The notes beneath the pieces were generated by a model that saw only the letters and a list, made by a program, of their open reading frames with translations, ran no database searches and was not told where the DNA came from. Below, piece after piece: positions 9,038-19,675 of a stretch of DNA of 64,000 nt. This DNA is from Xanthomonas albilineans (GTDB taxonomy: Bacteria; Pseudomonadota; Gammaproteobacteria; Xanthomonadales; Xanthomonadaceae). The position numbers were made by a program, and so were the translations under genes. The first letter of the stretch is position 1; every line of letters begins with the position of its first letter. Location of the stretch: contig NZ_MDCB01000004.1 of the NCBI RefSeq assembly GCF_002939705.1, forward strand, positions 235,007 to 299,006. Direction: 5' to 3'.

Positions 9038-9871
9038 TCAGCGCCGCGCACAGCACTGCGCGAACAGCATAGGCGCAAGGCCCAACGCCTGCTGGCGCTG
9101 CGCTTCGTTCAATCCGTCGAGCAGTTCCTCGGCGCCGACCGCCTGCTCCGGCGGAGGGAATGGCCGCTCCGGCGCCTGCCGCGCAGCCAGTTCCCAGGCC
9201 GCGGCATACGGCGGGTCGGCCACCGCCAGCGCCGGCGATTGCAGCAGCTGCGCCAACGTCTCGATCGACTGCCGGTCGCCGTGCAATGCGCGGTCCTCCA
9301 GTTGCGTCACCACATCCTCGGCATCGCGTTCGTCGGTGGCCGACAGACGCGGGCGTTGCCCGTCTGGCGCAATGTCGCCGGCGTGGGCGACCAGCTGCGC
9401 CACCCGCTGGTTCAACAAATAGCGTTGCGCGTCGGGATCACCGCGCGTGGCCGCTGTGCGCAGCATCGCTTCGATCTGCGCGGCATCGACCTGGCCGACG
9501 CCACGACAGGCCGCGCGCCATTGCCCTTCGGCCGCGCGGCGCGCCGCAGCGTCCTCGGCAGTGGTGTCATCCACACCCGGCGGCAGCACCGCACTGGGTG
9601 CAGGCGCCTGTGCGCGTTGTCGGCAGTCCACCGCGAGCAACGCGGTGGCGTACAGGCGTTGCGCCTCGCTCGCACCTGCCGGCAACGCCAACTCAGGTAG
9701 CGCGGCGACGGACACAGGGGACGACAACAGCGCGGACGGCGGCGACGATGGTCGAGACAGTACGACCGCGACGGCCGCCACAGGCATTGCCGTTGGCAAC
9801 CACAGGGAAGCTGCGAGCGCCACGACCGCGACCGCACCAGTGAGCCAGATCAGTGCAGGACGCGACAGCAT
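9038..9871 (-). CDS. Hypothetical membrane-anchored protein
   Basis: A 277-residue protein I do not recognise. It has a basic/hydrophobic N-terminus (MLSRPALIWLTGAVAVVALAA) that should be a signal anchor, a Pro/Ala/Ser-rich linker to about residue 65, and then an alpha-helical Ala/Arg/Gln-rich domain with LYATALLAVDCRQRA and YLLNQRVAQLVAHAGDIAPD. It ends with FAQCCARR. The helical part looks like an SEL1/TPR-type solenoid but no clear repeat can be asserted. Its start is 8 bp after the stop of the ppiC-like gene, so the two are co-transcribed and the product probably acts in the periplasm with the prolyl isomerase. Confidence 0.7.
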   Translation of the reverse strand: MLSRPALIWLTGAVAVVALAASLWLPTAMPVAAVAVVLSRPSSPPSALLSSPVSVAALPELALPAGASEAQRLYATALLAVDCRQRAQAPAPSAVLPPGVDDTTAEDAAARRAAEGQWRAACRGVGQVDAAQIEAMLRTAATRGDPDAQRYLLNQRVAQLVAHAGDIAPDGQRPRLSATDERDAEDVVTQLEDRALHGDRQSIETLAQLLQSPALAVADPPYAAAWELAARQAPERPFPPPEQAVGAEELLDGLNEAQRQQALGLAPMLFAQCCARR

Positions 9872-9879
9872 CGGCCGGC

Positions 9880-10752
9880 TTAGTGCACCGCGGCGGCGTA
9901 GGCGGCGCGATCGAACGCCATCGGATGCGCCTGACGCAGGCGCTGCATAGCGTCGGCGGCGGCCTGCTCGCGCAGCTGCAGTTCGATCTGCCCGCGCACC
10001 GCCTCAAAACGCGCATCGGTCTTCGCATCGAGGTAGATCAGATGGTAGCCGTCGGCACCGCGCACCGGCGCGGACACCTGATTCACCGCGAGTTGGTGGA
10101 TCGGCGCGACGAACGCATCGGCTAGGTAGCGGCCGAAGGTCGGCGACAATTGCCCGCCCTCAGCGGCCGTGGCGCCGTCATCGGACTCGTGCATCGCTAG
10201 GGTAGCGAAATCGGCACCGCCGTCGAGCTGGCGTTTGAGCGCCTCGGCACGCTGCAGCGCCTGTGCCTCGGTCAAGGACTGCCCACCGCGTGGCCCGCCC
10301 TGCGGATGCAGGGCGACGAACAGATGGCGTAGATGGTATTCGGTGTAGTCGTCCGGATACGCCGCGAACTGCTGATGCAACATGGACTCGTCGATCTGCG
10401 CGGTGGCACCGAGCCGCGCCCGCGCGGCGTCGACCAGGATCGCGTCGGCGGCACGGCGCAGGCGTGCGGCCACCACCGGATCGTCCTGCAAGTGCTGCTG
10501 CCTGGCTTGGTCCAGCAGGATGGCGCGGTCGGCGAAGCGGCGCACGACGGAGGGATCGTCGATGCTGGAGACGCCGCGAGTACCCTCGCCAGCCAGGGCG
10601 TGGTACTCGCTAGCGGTGAACTGCTGCGCGCCCACGCGCAGCACCACCGGATCGACGGCAGCGGTGCCTACGTCGGCCGGCGTGGCGAGGGCGACGAAGG
10701 CCGTCAGCGCGCAAACCGCCAGTACCGCGGACTTGGCGAAGAAAAGGGACAT
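9880..10752 (-). CDS. Periplasmic parvulin-type peptidyl-prolyl isomerase (PpiC/SurA-like)
   Basis: A 290-residue protein with an N-terminal signal sequence (FFAKSAVLAVCALTAFVALA). A SurA-N-like helical region runs to about residue 135, and the rotamase domain includes YHLRHLFVALHP, LDGGADFATLAMHESDDG, AAEGGQLSPTFGRYL and APVRGADGYHLIYLD. Parvulin domains isomerise X-Pro bonds or serve as chaperones. It is the first gene of a two-gene unit with the downstream hypothetical protein (8-bp gap). A dedicated substrate is not evident; a role in folding an exported protein is inferred. Confidence 0.85.
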   Translation of the reverse strand: MSLFFAKSAVLAVCALTAFVALATPADVGTAAVDPVVLRVGAQQFTASEYHALAGEGTRGVSSIDDPSVVRRFADRAILLDQARQQHLQDDPVVAARLRRAADAILVDAARARLGATAQIDESMLHQQFAAYPDDYTEYHLRHLFVALHPQGGPRGGQSLTEAQALQRAEALKRQLDGGADFATLAMHESDDGATAAEGGQLSPTFGRYLADAFVAPIHQLAVNQVSAPVRGADGYHLIYLDAKTDARFEAVRGQIELQLREQAAADAMQRLRQAHPMAFDRAAYAAAVH

Positions 10753-10852
10753 GCGCTTCTCCAGAAACTGGTGGTCGACGCGCGGCGCAGAAGCGCCGTC
10801 GTCGGGGTGAGGCGGTCGACCGGATGGCCGAACGCCGGGGCATGCGAAGGAC

Positions 10853-11959
10853 TCAGTCGTGCTTGCCGCGCGCCTTTAGATAGGCGATCGCTCCCTTCGG
10901 ATCGTCGGTGGTGATCAGGTTGAAGGCCTCCTGGTTGACGATGAAGTTGAGATCGCCACGGTTGTCGGCGGTATCGCGGCCACCGGAATAGGAGAAGTAC
11001 AGGTCCGACAGCCGATAGCAACACGCGCCACTTTTCTTGTAGAACTGTCCGGCCAACGGGCTATCCGGAATCGCCTGGAACACACCGACGCGTGCGCCAC
11101 GCTCGCGCACCCGGTCGGCCTCGTTTTGCAGCAGGCCGCCAAGCTGCTTGACGTTGATTTCCATCGCCTCTTTGTTGTCCTCAAGCCAGTCCGAGATCGC
11201 GTTGCTGACGTTGATCTTGGTGAGCATGTTGGTGGTGAACACCGGGATGCCGACCATGCTGCTGCCGTCGGCGCGGAACGCCGAACGGGTTGGGTACAGG
11301 GTCGCATTGACCTTGGCCGCGACGAAGCTGGGCGAGGCCAACGAGAACGCGGCGTCGGCCGCGCGCGACACGGCGCGGACCGAGGCGGCGTCCTTGAAGT
11401 CGAACACGATCGGCGTCTTCAGGCGATGCCGCTTGAAGTAGGCGAAGAGGTCGTCCACGCGCGGCACATGGTAGCCGGTGGTGGTGCGGCGGTCGGGGGT
11501 CAACAGAAACAGACGGCTGACCACCGACCACGGGGTCACGGTGATCGAGGGGTTATAGCCCTGATTTTTCATCGGGTTGTACTTGATTTTGCCGGCGCGG
11601 CTGGTCCAGACGTTGGTGGTGCGGCCGAGGTTCCAGTCGTGCAGCAACACCGGCACGCCATCGCGGGTCATCTTGATATCCAACTCCACACCGTCCATGC
11701 ACTGATCGTCGGCGAGCTGAAGTGCACCGCGCGAGTTTTCCGGCATGTCGGGGAAACTGCTGTACTTGCCCCAAAGACCGCGGTGGGCCAGCACAATGGT
11801 GTCGGCGCTGCTGTCGGCGAACAGGATGTTGCTCATCTTGGTGCCGACGTTGTCGTTGCAGTTGGCCAACACCATCTGCGGCAGGGCAGCCATGACCACC
11901 AGGGCACCGAACACACAGCAGGCACGCGTCATGGGCGAGGAAACCAATGGGATATTCAT
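10853..11959 (-). CDS. Periplasmic glycerophosphodiester phosphodiesterase family protein
   Basis: A 368-residue protein with a signal peptide (CCVFGALVVMAALPQMVLA, cleavage near residue 33) and a GDPD-type TIM barrel. It shows LAHRGLWG (catalytic His), MPENSRGALQLADDQCMDGVELDIKMTRDG (metal-binding Glu/Asp), VLLHDWNLGRTT (second His), VFDFKDA and a C-terminal NLITTDDPKGAIAYL. The reaction would be release of an alcohol from glycerophosphodiesters to give glycerol-3-phosphate. An insertion around residues 225-300 makes it longer than the minimal bacterial enzyme. Two starts are possible (11959 or an ATG at 11932); neither has a strong Shine-Dalgarno. Confidence 0.86.
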   Translation of the reverse strand: MNIPLVSSPMTRACCVFGALVVMAALPQMVLANCNDNVGTKMSNILFADSSADTIVLAHRGLWGKYSSFPDMPENSRGALQLADDQCMDGVELDIKMTRDGVPVLLHDWNLGRTTNVWTSRAGKIKYNPMKNQGYNPSITVTPWSVVSRLFLLTPDRRTTTGYHVPRVDDLFAYFKRHRLKTPIVFDFKDAASVRAVSRAADAAFSLASPSFVAAKVNATLYPTRSAFRADGSSMVGIPVFTTNMLTKINVSNAISDWLEDNKEAMEINVKQLGGLLQNEADRVRERGARVGVFQAIPDSPLAGQFYKKSGACCYRLSDLYFSYSGGRDTADNRGDLNFIVNQEAFNLITTDDPKGAIAYLKARGKHD

Positions 11960-12379
11960 TAGGTTGGTCTGGCTCTGAGAGAAAGGAGAAATACTGGGAC
12001 GAGCCCCCGTCAGGTCGACGCAGGCGGCAGCTCGTTTACTGCACTCCGCACATACGTCTCGCGCAAAAGCCTGAGCCAGTGTGATAGGCGGTGGCGTCAG
12101 GAGAAAATCTAATAACTCGCTATGGATTATTTATTTTCGGGATGCAAATTAAAGGATAAAGTACCGATTGCGGTTGTATCCTGCTGTGCTGTCAATCACA
12201 GAGATCGCCGACGCGGAATGTGAGGTGAGACGCGAGCAGGCGCTATATCGTGACACCAAGACGGTGCGCACGACGGCGCAGTGACGCCGCCGTGCACCGC
12301 GAGGCCGACCCCGCGACAGCAGCACGCATGCAGCATCCGGCAAGGCCGATGTCGCACCGCCTTCGCCACTATCGCCGCG
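11960..12379. other. Intergenic region with an AT-rich core
   Basis: This is 420 bp between the GDPD start and the stop of the upstream aldehyde dehydrogenase. Positions about 12105-12180 are clearly AT-richer than the surroundings, as expected for a promoter of the leftward GDPD gene. Short open frames here do not resemble known proteins. No RNA gene or insertion sequence end was recognised. Confidence 0.4.
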
Positions 12380-13810
12380 TCAGCGTAAAAGAAACGAGAG
12401 CATGCGCGCGATCCGCGCGTACGGCGGTTTCAACAGGTCGGTGCCGGCACGGCGCGACTGCCACAAAATCGGCAAAGCTTTGCTGAAAGCATCGAAGCCG
12501 GCGCGGCCATGGTAGGCCCCCATGCCGCTCGCGCCGATGCCGCCGAACGGCAGCGCATTGGCGGCGAAGTGCAGCAAGCTGTCGTTGATGGTGACGCCAC
12601 CCGCGACAGTGGCGTGCAGGATCGTTTCGATCTGGTCGCGGTCGTGGCTGAAGGGATACAACGCCAGCGGCCGGTCGCGGCCATTGATCTCGGCGATGGC
12701 CGCGTCCAGGGTAAGGTAGCCGCGCAACGGCAGGATCGGGCCAAAGATCTCTTCCTGCATCACCAGTGCGTCATCGCCGGGCTGCAGCACCACGGTGGGC
12801 ACGATCAGGCGCTCGCGCTCGGCACGCACGGGGTCGATGCTGGCCAGTTCGATCACCTCCAGGCCGCGCGCACGCGCATCGTCCAGGTAGCCACGCAGGC
12901 GTCGGTACTGGCCTTCGTTGACGATGCGGGTGTAGTCCTCGGCGTTGGCGAAATCGCCGTAGCGCGCCAGCACCTGCGCGCGCAGCGCCTGCACCAGCGC
13001 CGCGATGCGGCCGGCATCGATCAGTACATAATCTGGAGCGATGCAGGTCTGCCCGGCGTTGAACCATTTGCCGCTGGCCAGGCGCGCAGCCGCCCGTCCC
13101 GGCGGATAGTCCGGGCAGACGATGGCCGGCGATTTACCGCCAAGTTCCAGGGTCAGCGGGGTCAAATTGGGCGCGGCCGCGGCCATCACTTTGCGCCCGA
13201 CCGCGGTGGAGCCGGTAAACACCAGATGGTCCAACGGCAACGCGGCGAACGCAGCGCCCACCTCGGCGCCACCTAGCGCCACCGCCACCCGCTGCGGCGG
13301 GAACACTTCGGCCAGCAGCGATTGCAGAAATTGCGCGGTGCGCGGGGTGTGTTCGGATGGCTTCAGATAGACATGGTTGCCGGCGGCGATGGCGGTGGCC
13401 AACGGGATCAGCGCCAGATTGACCGGATAGTTCCACGGCGCGATCACGCCGACCACACCGACCGGCACCGGCCGCACTTCTGCGCGCGCCGGCCACAGCC
13501 GCCAGCCACCGCCGACCCGTTGCGGGCGCATCCAGCCCGTGAGATGGCGCAGCAGATGGTCGATTTCGCCGAGCACGATCATACCGTCGGCAATGAGCGA
13601 CTCGTGGCGCGAGCGGTGGCCGAAATCGTCAGCGATGGCATCGGCCATTTCCGGCAAACGCCGTTTCAGCGTCGCGCGCAGCTTTAGCAGATCGTCGCGA
13701 CGCTGGCTCCGCTCCGGCTTCGCCGCCTGCCAGGCCGCGCGCAGGCGTTGCACAGTGGCTGGCAAGGCGACCAGCGGCGTGTCGGCGGCATCGGCAACGG
13801 GTATCGGCAT
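12380..13810 (-). CDS. Aldehyde dehydrogenase, coniferyl aldehyde dehydrogenase-like
   Basis: A 476-residue NAD(P)+-dependent aldehyde dehydrogenase. Visible motifs are PVGVVGVIAPWNYPVNLALIP, FTGSTAVGRKVM, the catalytic glutamate in LTLELGGKSPAIV, the catalytic cysteine in NAGQTCIAPDYVLI, EEIFGPILPL and LPFGGIGASGMG. The unusual length and the C-terminal hydrophobic/basic tail (PYARIARMLSFLLR) match the coniferyl/fatty aldehyde dehydrogenase branch. It would oxidise aromatic or long-chain aldehydes to acids. The ATG at 13810 is preferred over the upstream end of the frame. It follows actP on the same strand after 120 bp. Confidence 0.88.
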   Translation of the reverse strand: MPIPVADAADTPLVALPATVQRLRAAWQAAKPERSQRRDDLLKLRATLKRRLPEMADAIADDFGHRSRHESLIADGMIVLGEIDHLLRHLTGWMRPQRVGGGWRLWPARAEVRPVPVGVVGVIAPWNYPVNLALIPLATAIAAGNHVYLKPSEHTPRTAQFLQSLLAEVFPPQRVAVALGGAEVGAAFAALPLDHLVFTGSTAVGRKVMAAAAPNLTPLTLELGGKSPAIVCPDYPPGRAAARLASGKWFNAGQTCIAPDYVLIDAGRIAALVQALRAQVLARYGDFANAEDYTRIVNEGQYRRLRGYLDDARARGLEVIELASIDPVRAERERLIVPTVVLQPGDDALVMQEEIFGPILPLRGYLTLDAAIAEINGRDRPLALYPFSHDRDQIETILHATVAGGVTINDSLLHFAANALPFGGIGASGMGAYHGRAGFDAFSKALPILWQSRRAGTDLLKPPYARIARMLSFLLR

Positions 13811-13930
13811 GGGCGCACTATACGATGCACTGCATGCGCGACAGCACGGCCTGCACCGCACACACAACGACGACGGCGCGAAGGCCGGCGTCGTGTGCAA
13901 CCACCGCCGCGAAGACGCGCCTTGGATCCA

Positions 13931-15661
13931 TCAGTGCGCCGATCCGCGCGAGGCGCCCAGACCGGTTTCGGCGCGAATCTGCTGCGCCTTGAACGCCGCG
14001 CGCTCCTTGTCCGCCTGCGCGCTGCGGTCCAGCAGCGAGAACAGCCAGATGCCCACGAAACCGATCGTCACCGAGAACAGCGCCGGCGAGGTATACGGGA
14101 ACGGCGCCGAGCCCGTGGCATTTCCCAGCGTGTCCACCCATACCGATGGCGACAGCACAGTCAGCACCAGCGAGGAAATCAGGCCGAGGAAGCCACCGAT
14201 CACCGCGCCACGGGTGGTGCAGTCTTTCCAGAGCAGCGACAACAACAGCACCGGGAAGTTGGCCGAGGCGGCGATGGCGAAAGCCAGCGAGACCATGAAG
14301 GCAACGTTCTGCTTCTCGAACACGATGCCCAACAACACCGCGATCACGCCCAGCACGATGGTGGTGATGCGCGACACCTTCAACTCCGAGCCAGGCGCGG
14401 GCTGCCCCTTCTTCAGCACCGTGGCATACAGGTCGTGGGACACCGCCGAAGCGCCGGACAGGGTCAGGCCGGCGACCACCGCCAGGATGGTGGCGAAGGC
14501 CACCGCGGAGATGAAGCCCATGAACACGTTACCGCCCACCGCATTGCCGACCAATACTGCCGCCATATTGGCGGCGCCCTTGCCGCCGTGGATGGTGCCG
14601 GTGGCGACATCGGCAAACTGCGGGTTGGTCAGCACAAGGGCGATAGCGCCAAAGCCGATGATGAAGATCAAGATGTAGAAATAGCCGATCCAGGTAGTGG
14701 CCCACAGCACCGACTTGCGCGCCTGTTTGGCATCGGGCACGGTGAAAAAGCGCATCAGGATATGCGGCAGGCCGGCGGTGCCGAACATCAGCGCCATGCC
14801 GAAGGAGATCGCCGAGATCGGATCCTTGACGAAGCCACCAGGGCCCATGATCGCCCGTCCGGCGCTGGCCGCTTCGTCCGGCGAAGCGCCGGCATGGGCG
14901 GCCACGGCGGTCTTCACTCGCACGCCCTCGGCAAACAGCGCTTCGAAGCTGAAGTGGAAGTGCAACATGATCGCCACCGCCATGAAGGTCACGCCGGTCA
15001 GCAGCATCACCGCCTTGATGATCTGCACCCAGGTGGTGGCGGTCATGCCGCCGAACAGCACGTAGACCATCATCAACACGCCGACCAGGCTGACCGCCAC
15101 CCAGTAGTCCAGGCCGAACAGCAGCTTGATCAGCGCGCCGGCACCGACCATTTGCGCGATCAGGTAGAACAGCACTACCACCAGCGTACCGGCGGCGGCG
15201 AAGCCACGGATCGCGGTCGGCGCAAAACGGTAACCGGCTACGTCGGCGAAGGTGTACTTGCCGAGATTGCGCAGACGCTCGGCCATCAGGAAGGTCAGGA
15301 TCGGCCAGCCCACTAGGAAGCCGATCGCGTAGATCAACCCGTCGTAACCATTGGCCATCACCGCTGCGGTGATACCCAGGAACGAGGCCGCCGACATGAA
15401 ATCGCCGGCAATCGCCAAGCCGTTCTGAAAGCCGCTGATGCCACCGCCGGCAGTATAGAAATCCGCGGCGGAACGGGTCTTCTTAGACGCCCACTTGGTG
15501 ATCCACAAGGTACAGGCGACGAAGAAGGCGAACATCACGATCGCCACCCAGTTGGTCGGCTGTTTGTCGGTCTGGCCGACATCGCCACCGGCCGCCAACG
15601 CCACACCTACTGGCAACAGCGTCGCCAGCAGCAAGACAGGGATTCGCATGACTATGTTCAT
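13931..15661 (-). CDS. actP: Cation/acetate symporter ActP
   Basis: A 576-residue sodium:solute symporter family protein with a cleavable N-terminal signal-like segment ([17 protein letters not shown]) and about 13 membrane helices. ActP-type motifs include [49 protein letters not shown] and [16 protein letters not shown]. It takes up acetate and related monocarboxylates with a cation. The ATG overlaps the yjcH stop by 4 bp, giving the standard yjcH-actP pair. The acsA gene is divergent across a shared regulatory region, so uptake and activation of acetate are likely co-controlled. Confidence 0.95.
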   Translation of the reverse strand: MNIVMRIPVLLLATLLPVGVALAAGGDVGQTDKQPTNWVAIVMFAFFVACTLWITKWASKKTRSAADFYTAGGGISGFQNGLAIAGDFMSAASFLGITAAVMANGYDGLIYAIGFLVGWPILTFLMAERLRNLGKYTFADVAGYRFAPTAIRGFAAAGTLVVVLFYLIAQMVGAGALIKLLFGLDYWVAVSLVGVLMMVYVLFGGMTATTWVQIIKAVMLLTGVTFMAVAIMLHFHFSFEALFAEGVRVKTAVAAHAGASPDEAASAGRAIMGPGGFVKDPISAISFGMALMFGTAGLPHILMRFFTVPDAKQARKSVLWATTWIGYFYILIFIIGFGAIALVLTNPQFADVATGTIHGGKGAANMAAVLVGNAVGGNVFMGFISAVAFATILAVVAGLTLSGASAVSHDLYATVLKKGQPAPGSELKVSRITTIVLGVIAVLLGIVFEKQNVAFMVSLAFAIAASANFPVLLLSLLWKDCTTRGAVIGGFLGLISSLVLTVLSPSVWVDTLGNATGSAPFPYTSPALFSVTIGFVGIWLFSLLDRSAQADKERAAFKAQQIRAETGLGASRGSAH

Positions 15662-15975
15662 GAGCGTGCGTCCTCGAGAATCTGCGCGGTCAGCCGGTCG
15701 TAGTGGCTATTGGCACGGCGCACGTAGATGGCGTTGATGACGATCGTGAACACCATGACCCCGATCGCGATCGGAATGCCGATGGTGGTGACGCCGCTAC
15801 CGATCGGCTGCGCCAGAAACGCCTTGTCGAAGGCGATCAGGCCGATGAAACCGAAGTAGACCAGCAACATCAGGATGGTCAGCGTCCAGCCCAGCGCATT
15901 ACGCTGACGCTTGAGCGCGTGGTACTTCGGATCGGCGTCGATCTTCGCAATCAACGCCTCGTTGGAAATGCTCAT
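15658..15975 (-). CDS. yjcH: DUF485 inner-membrane protein YjcH
   Basis: A 105-residue protein with two membrane helices and the DUF485 pattern [30 protein letters not shown] and [18 protein letters not shown]. It is the usual small partner encoded just upstream of ActP. Its exact role is unknown, possibly assembly or modulation of the symporter. The start is preceded by GGGAGGCACC on the coding strand, a good ribosome-binding site. First gene of the yjcH-actP unit. Confidence 0.94.
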   Translation of the reverse strand: MSISNEALIAKIDADPKYHALKRQRNALGWTLTILMLLVYFGFIGLIAFDKAFLAQPIGSGVTTIGIPIAIGVMVFTIVINAIYVRRANSHYDRLTAQILEDARS

Positions 15976-16349
15976 GTGGTGCCTCCCGGGAAGTGACCAC
16001 GACAGGCGGATCAGGCGCTGTACGTGGGTTGGGTAAACCGCAAGTAATGGGTATCGCCTCTACAACCGTAGTCGATTTCGCGCTAGCCGCCCCTCCGTTC
16101 GGCACCGACAATCCTCCCGTCGCCGGTGCACTAGAGATTACCGTGAATGCGCGGCAAACGCCTGGTCCCGACCAGGGCGATTAGAGTGATGTCGTCGGCA
16201 CTATGATTCTCAAGCGGTAGACAGCCTGGGGCCTTGTTGGCCGGTAGAGTCCATTGGGCCCACTAACGCGGTTGACGTGGAATACGTCAAAATGGCGTAT
16301 TGACACGCCGCGCAGCATGCGGCATCCCCGTCCAATCGCAGAGGGAACC
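15976..16349. promoter_or_regulatory. Divergent control region between yjcH-actP and acsA
   Basis: 374 bp without a credible gene separate two divergent acetate genes. Two dyads are visible: CCTGGTCCCGACCAGG at 16161-16176 and TTGACGTGGAATACGTCAA at 16272-16290, the latter 60 bp before the acsA start. Good ribosome-binding sites lie at each end. Binding of the NarL-type regulator encoded downstream of acsA is inferred, not shown. Confidence 0.5.
16272..16290. promoter_or_regulatory. Perfect dyad, candidate operator upstream of acsA
   Basis: TTGACGT and ACGTCAA are exact inverted arms separated by GGAAT. NarL/FixJ-family regulators commonly bind short inverted repeats of this kind. The left arm could also serve as a -35 element (TTGACG). 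Confidence 0.4.
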
Positions 16350-18293
<1,944 letters not shown>

Positions 18294-18397
18294 GCCGCAC
18301 GCGACGCTCGGACGCGAGAAACGGGGTGCGTCGTACGGCGCCCCCGCTCCGGGGTTGATGCGTCGCCACTGCGTTCTCTTGCCGATTTTCACCGCCC

Positions 18398-19063
18398 ATG
18401 CCTACCCTGCTGATCGCCGACGACCATCCGCTGTTTCGCGAGGCACTGCGCGGCGCGGTACAGCGGGTGATACCAGGCGTGCAACTGTACGAGGCCGATA
18501 GCGTCGAGGCGTTGTATGCACTAGCCGACCGCCATGCCGATGCAGACCTGCTGCTGATGGATCTCAACATGCCCGGCGCGCAGGGCTTCAGCGCGCTGGT
18601 GCAGATCCGCGTGCTGCATCCGCAATTGCCCGTGGTGGTAGTGTCCGCACGCGAAGAACCGACTGTGATGCGACGCGCGCTGGACCATGGCGCCTTCGGC
18701 TTCATTCCCAAATCGTCCGACTCGGACACCATCGGACTGGCCTTGCGCACGGTCCTCGACGGCGAGCGCTGGGCACCGCCGGAGGCACACGACGCACCGC
18801 CCACCGACCGCGCCGAGCGCGAGGTCGGGCAACGTCTGCGCGAACTGACCCCGCAACAAATCCGGGTGCTACAGATGCTCGGCGCTGGGCGTCTCAACAA
18901 GCAGATCGCCTACGACCTGAGCGTCTCCGAGGCCACAATCAAGGCGCATGTCACCGCGATCCTGCGCAAGCTCGGCGTCACCAATCGTACCCAGGCGGTG
19001 CTGCTCGCCGGCAAGTTATCCATCGACAACGACGCCATCGTGCTGCCGCAGGAAGAAGATTGA
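18398..19063 (+). CDS. crbR: NarL/LuxR-family response regulator, CrbR/ErdR-like
   Basis: A 221-residue response regulator. The receiver domain has the acidic pocket D8/D9 (LLIADDHPLFREAL), phospho-acceptor D55 (LLLMDLNMPG) and the conserved lysine in FIPKSS. The C-terminal LuxR-type helix-turn-helix includes LTPQQIRVLQMLGAGRLNKQIAYDL and VSEATIKAHVTAILRKLGV. It lies 104 bp after acsA on the same strand. In Vibrio and Pseudomonas the CrbR/ErdR regulator controls acs together with the SSS-domain sensor CrbS/MxtR, and a sensor of exactly that type is encoded at 27636-31064. The symbol is assigned from this combination; orthology was not tested. Confidence 0.85.
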   Translation: MPTLLIADDHPLFREALRGAVQRVIPGVQLYEADSVEALYALADRHADADLLLMDLNMPGAQGFSALVQIRVLHPQLPVVVVSAREEPTVMRRALDHGAFGFIPKSSDSDTIGLALRTVLDGERWAPPEAHDAPPTDRAEREVGQRLRELTPQQIRVLQMLGAGRLNKQIAYDLSVSEATIKAHVTAILRKLGVTNRTQAVLLAGKLSIDNDAIVLPQEED

Positions 19064-19675
19064 CCGCGTTGGCGAAAAGCTAACACGCTGTCTGCAACGA
19101 CGACAGCCGTCTGGTCGAAAGCACAGTGATAGAGGGTTACCTCGCAGCGCCTGGCCGGAAGACAGCATTCCGCTGCATGCACGCAGGCGACACCGGCCTG
19201 GCCAATGACCCGCCAATGTCGCCGGGTTCCAGAACCCCGTGGATCTGGCCAGCGCGAACCTGCCACCCCAGGGGCGCGCCACGGGCAAGGCAGCCATGGC
19301 GGCAGGTCCCCGGAACGGCCATCGTCACGCTCCATTGGAATCGCCTGTGCTTCGACACTAATAAATGGTGACCGCAAACAGCGTGTTTTGTTACTGCCTC
19401 GAAAGAATCGGCCGACTCCACGGGCATGACATTCCCTTCTCGCTCCATGGCTCGTCACACATCAGGGACACACAATTAGGCATTCGCCCATGTCCACGCC
19501 ATACCCCGGCCACACATGATTAAGTGTGACCGTTGTTAATAAAAAGGACCGCGTACCCAATATGAGTTTCTGAATCAGCCGCTTACATGACACGTCACTT
19601 TGCGCTGAGAAGCAACAGGCTTGGATATCCATGCCGCACAACCACATTTGGCCTCACAGTAGAGGAACTCCTTGA
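19064..19675. other. Intergenic stretch upstream of the secreted-protein gene
   Basis: 612 bp with no credible gene. The first half is GC-rich like the chromosome; from about 19440 the DNA becomes AT-richer and merges in composition with the following gene, suggesting a junction of acquired DNA. The end contains the ribosome-binding site GAGGAACTCCTTG directly before the ATG at 19676. No terminal repeats or RNA gene were recognised. Confidence 0.45.

Noticed and set aside
13748..15316. 522-codon plus-strand frame opposite actP
   Set aside because: His/Arg/Gln-rich translation with no motifs; it is antisense to a fully recognisable ActP.
16161..16176. CCTGGTCCCGACCAGG palindrome as a specific operator
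   Set aside because: Six-base GC-rich arms are expected by chance at this composition; kept only as a note in the control region.
19064..19675. Possible small genes between the NarL-type regulator and the secreted-protein gene
   Set aside because: Frames of 60-180 codons are present on both strands but overlap each other and show no family-like segments or ribosome-binding sites.
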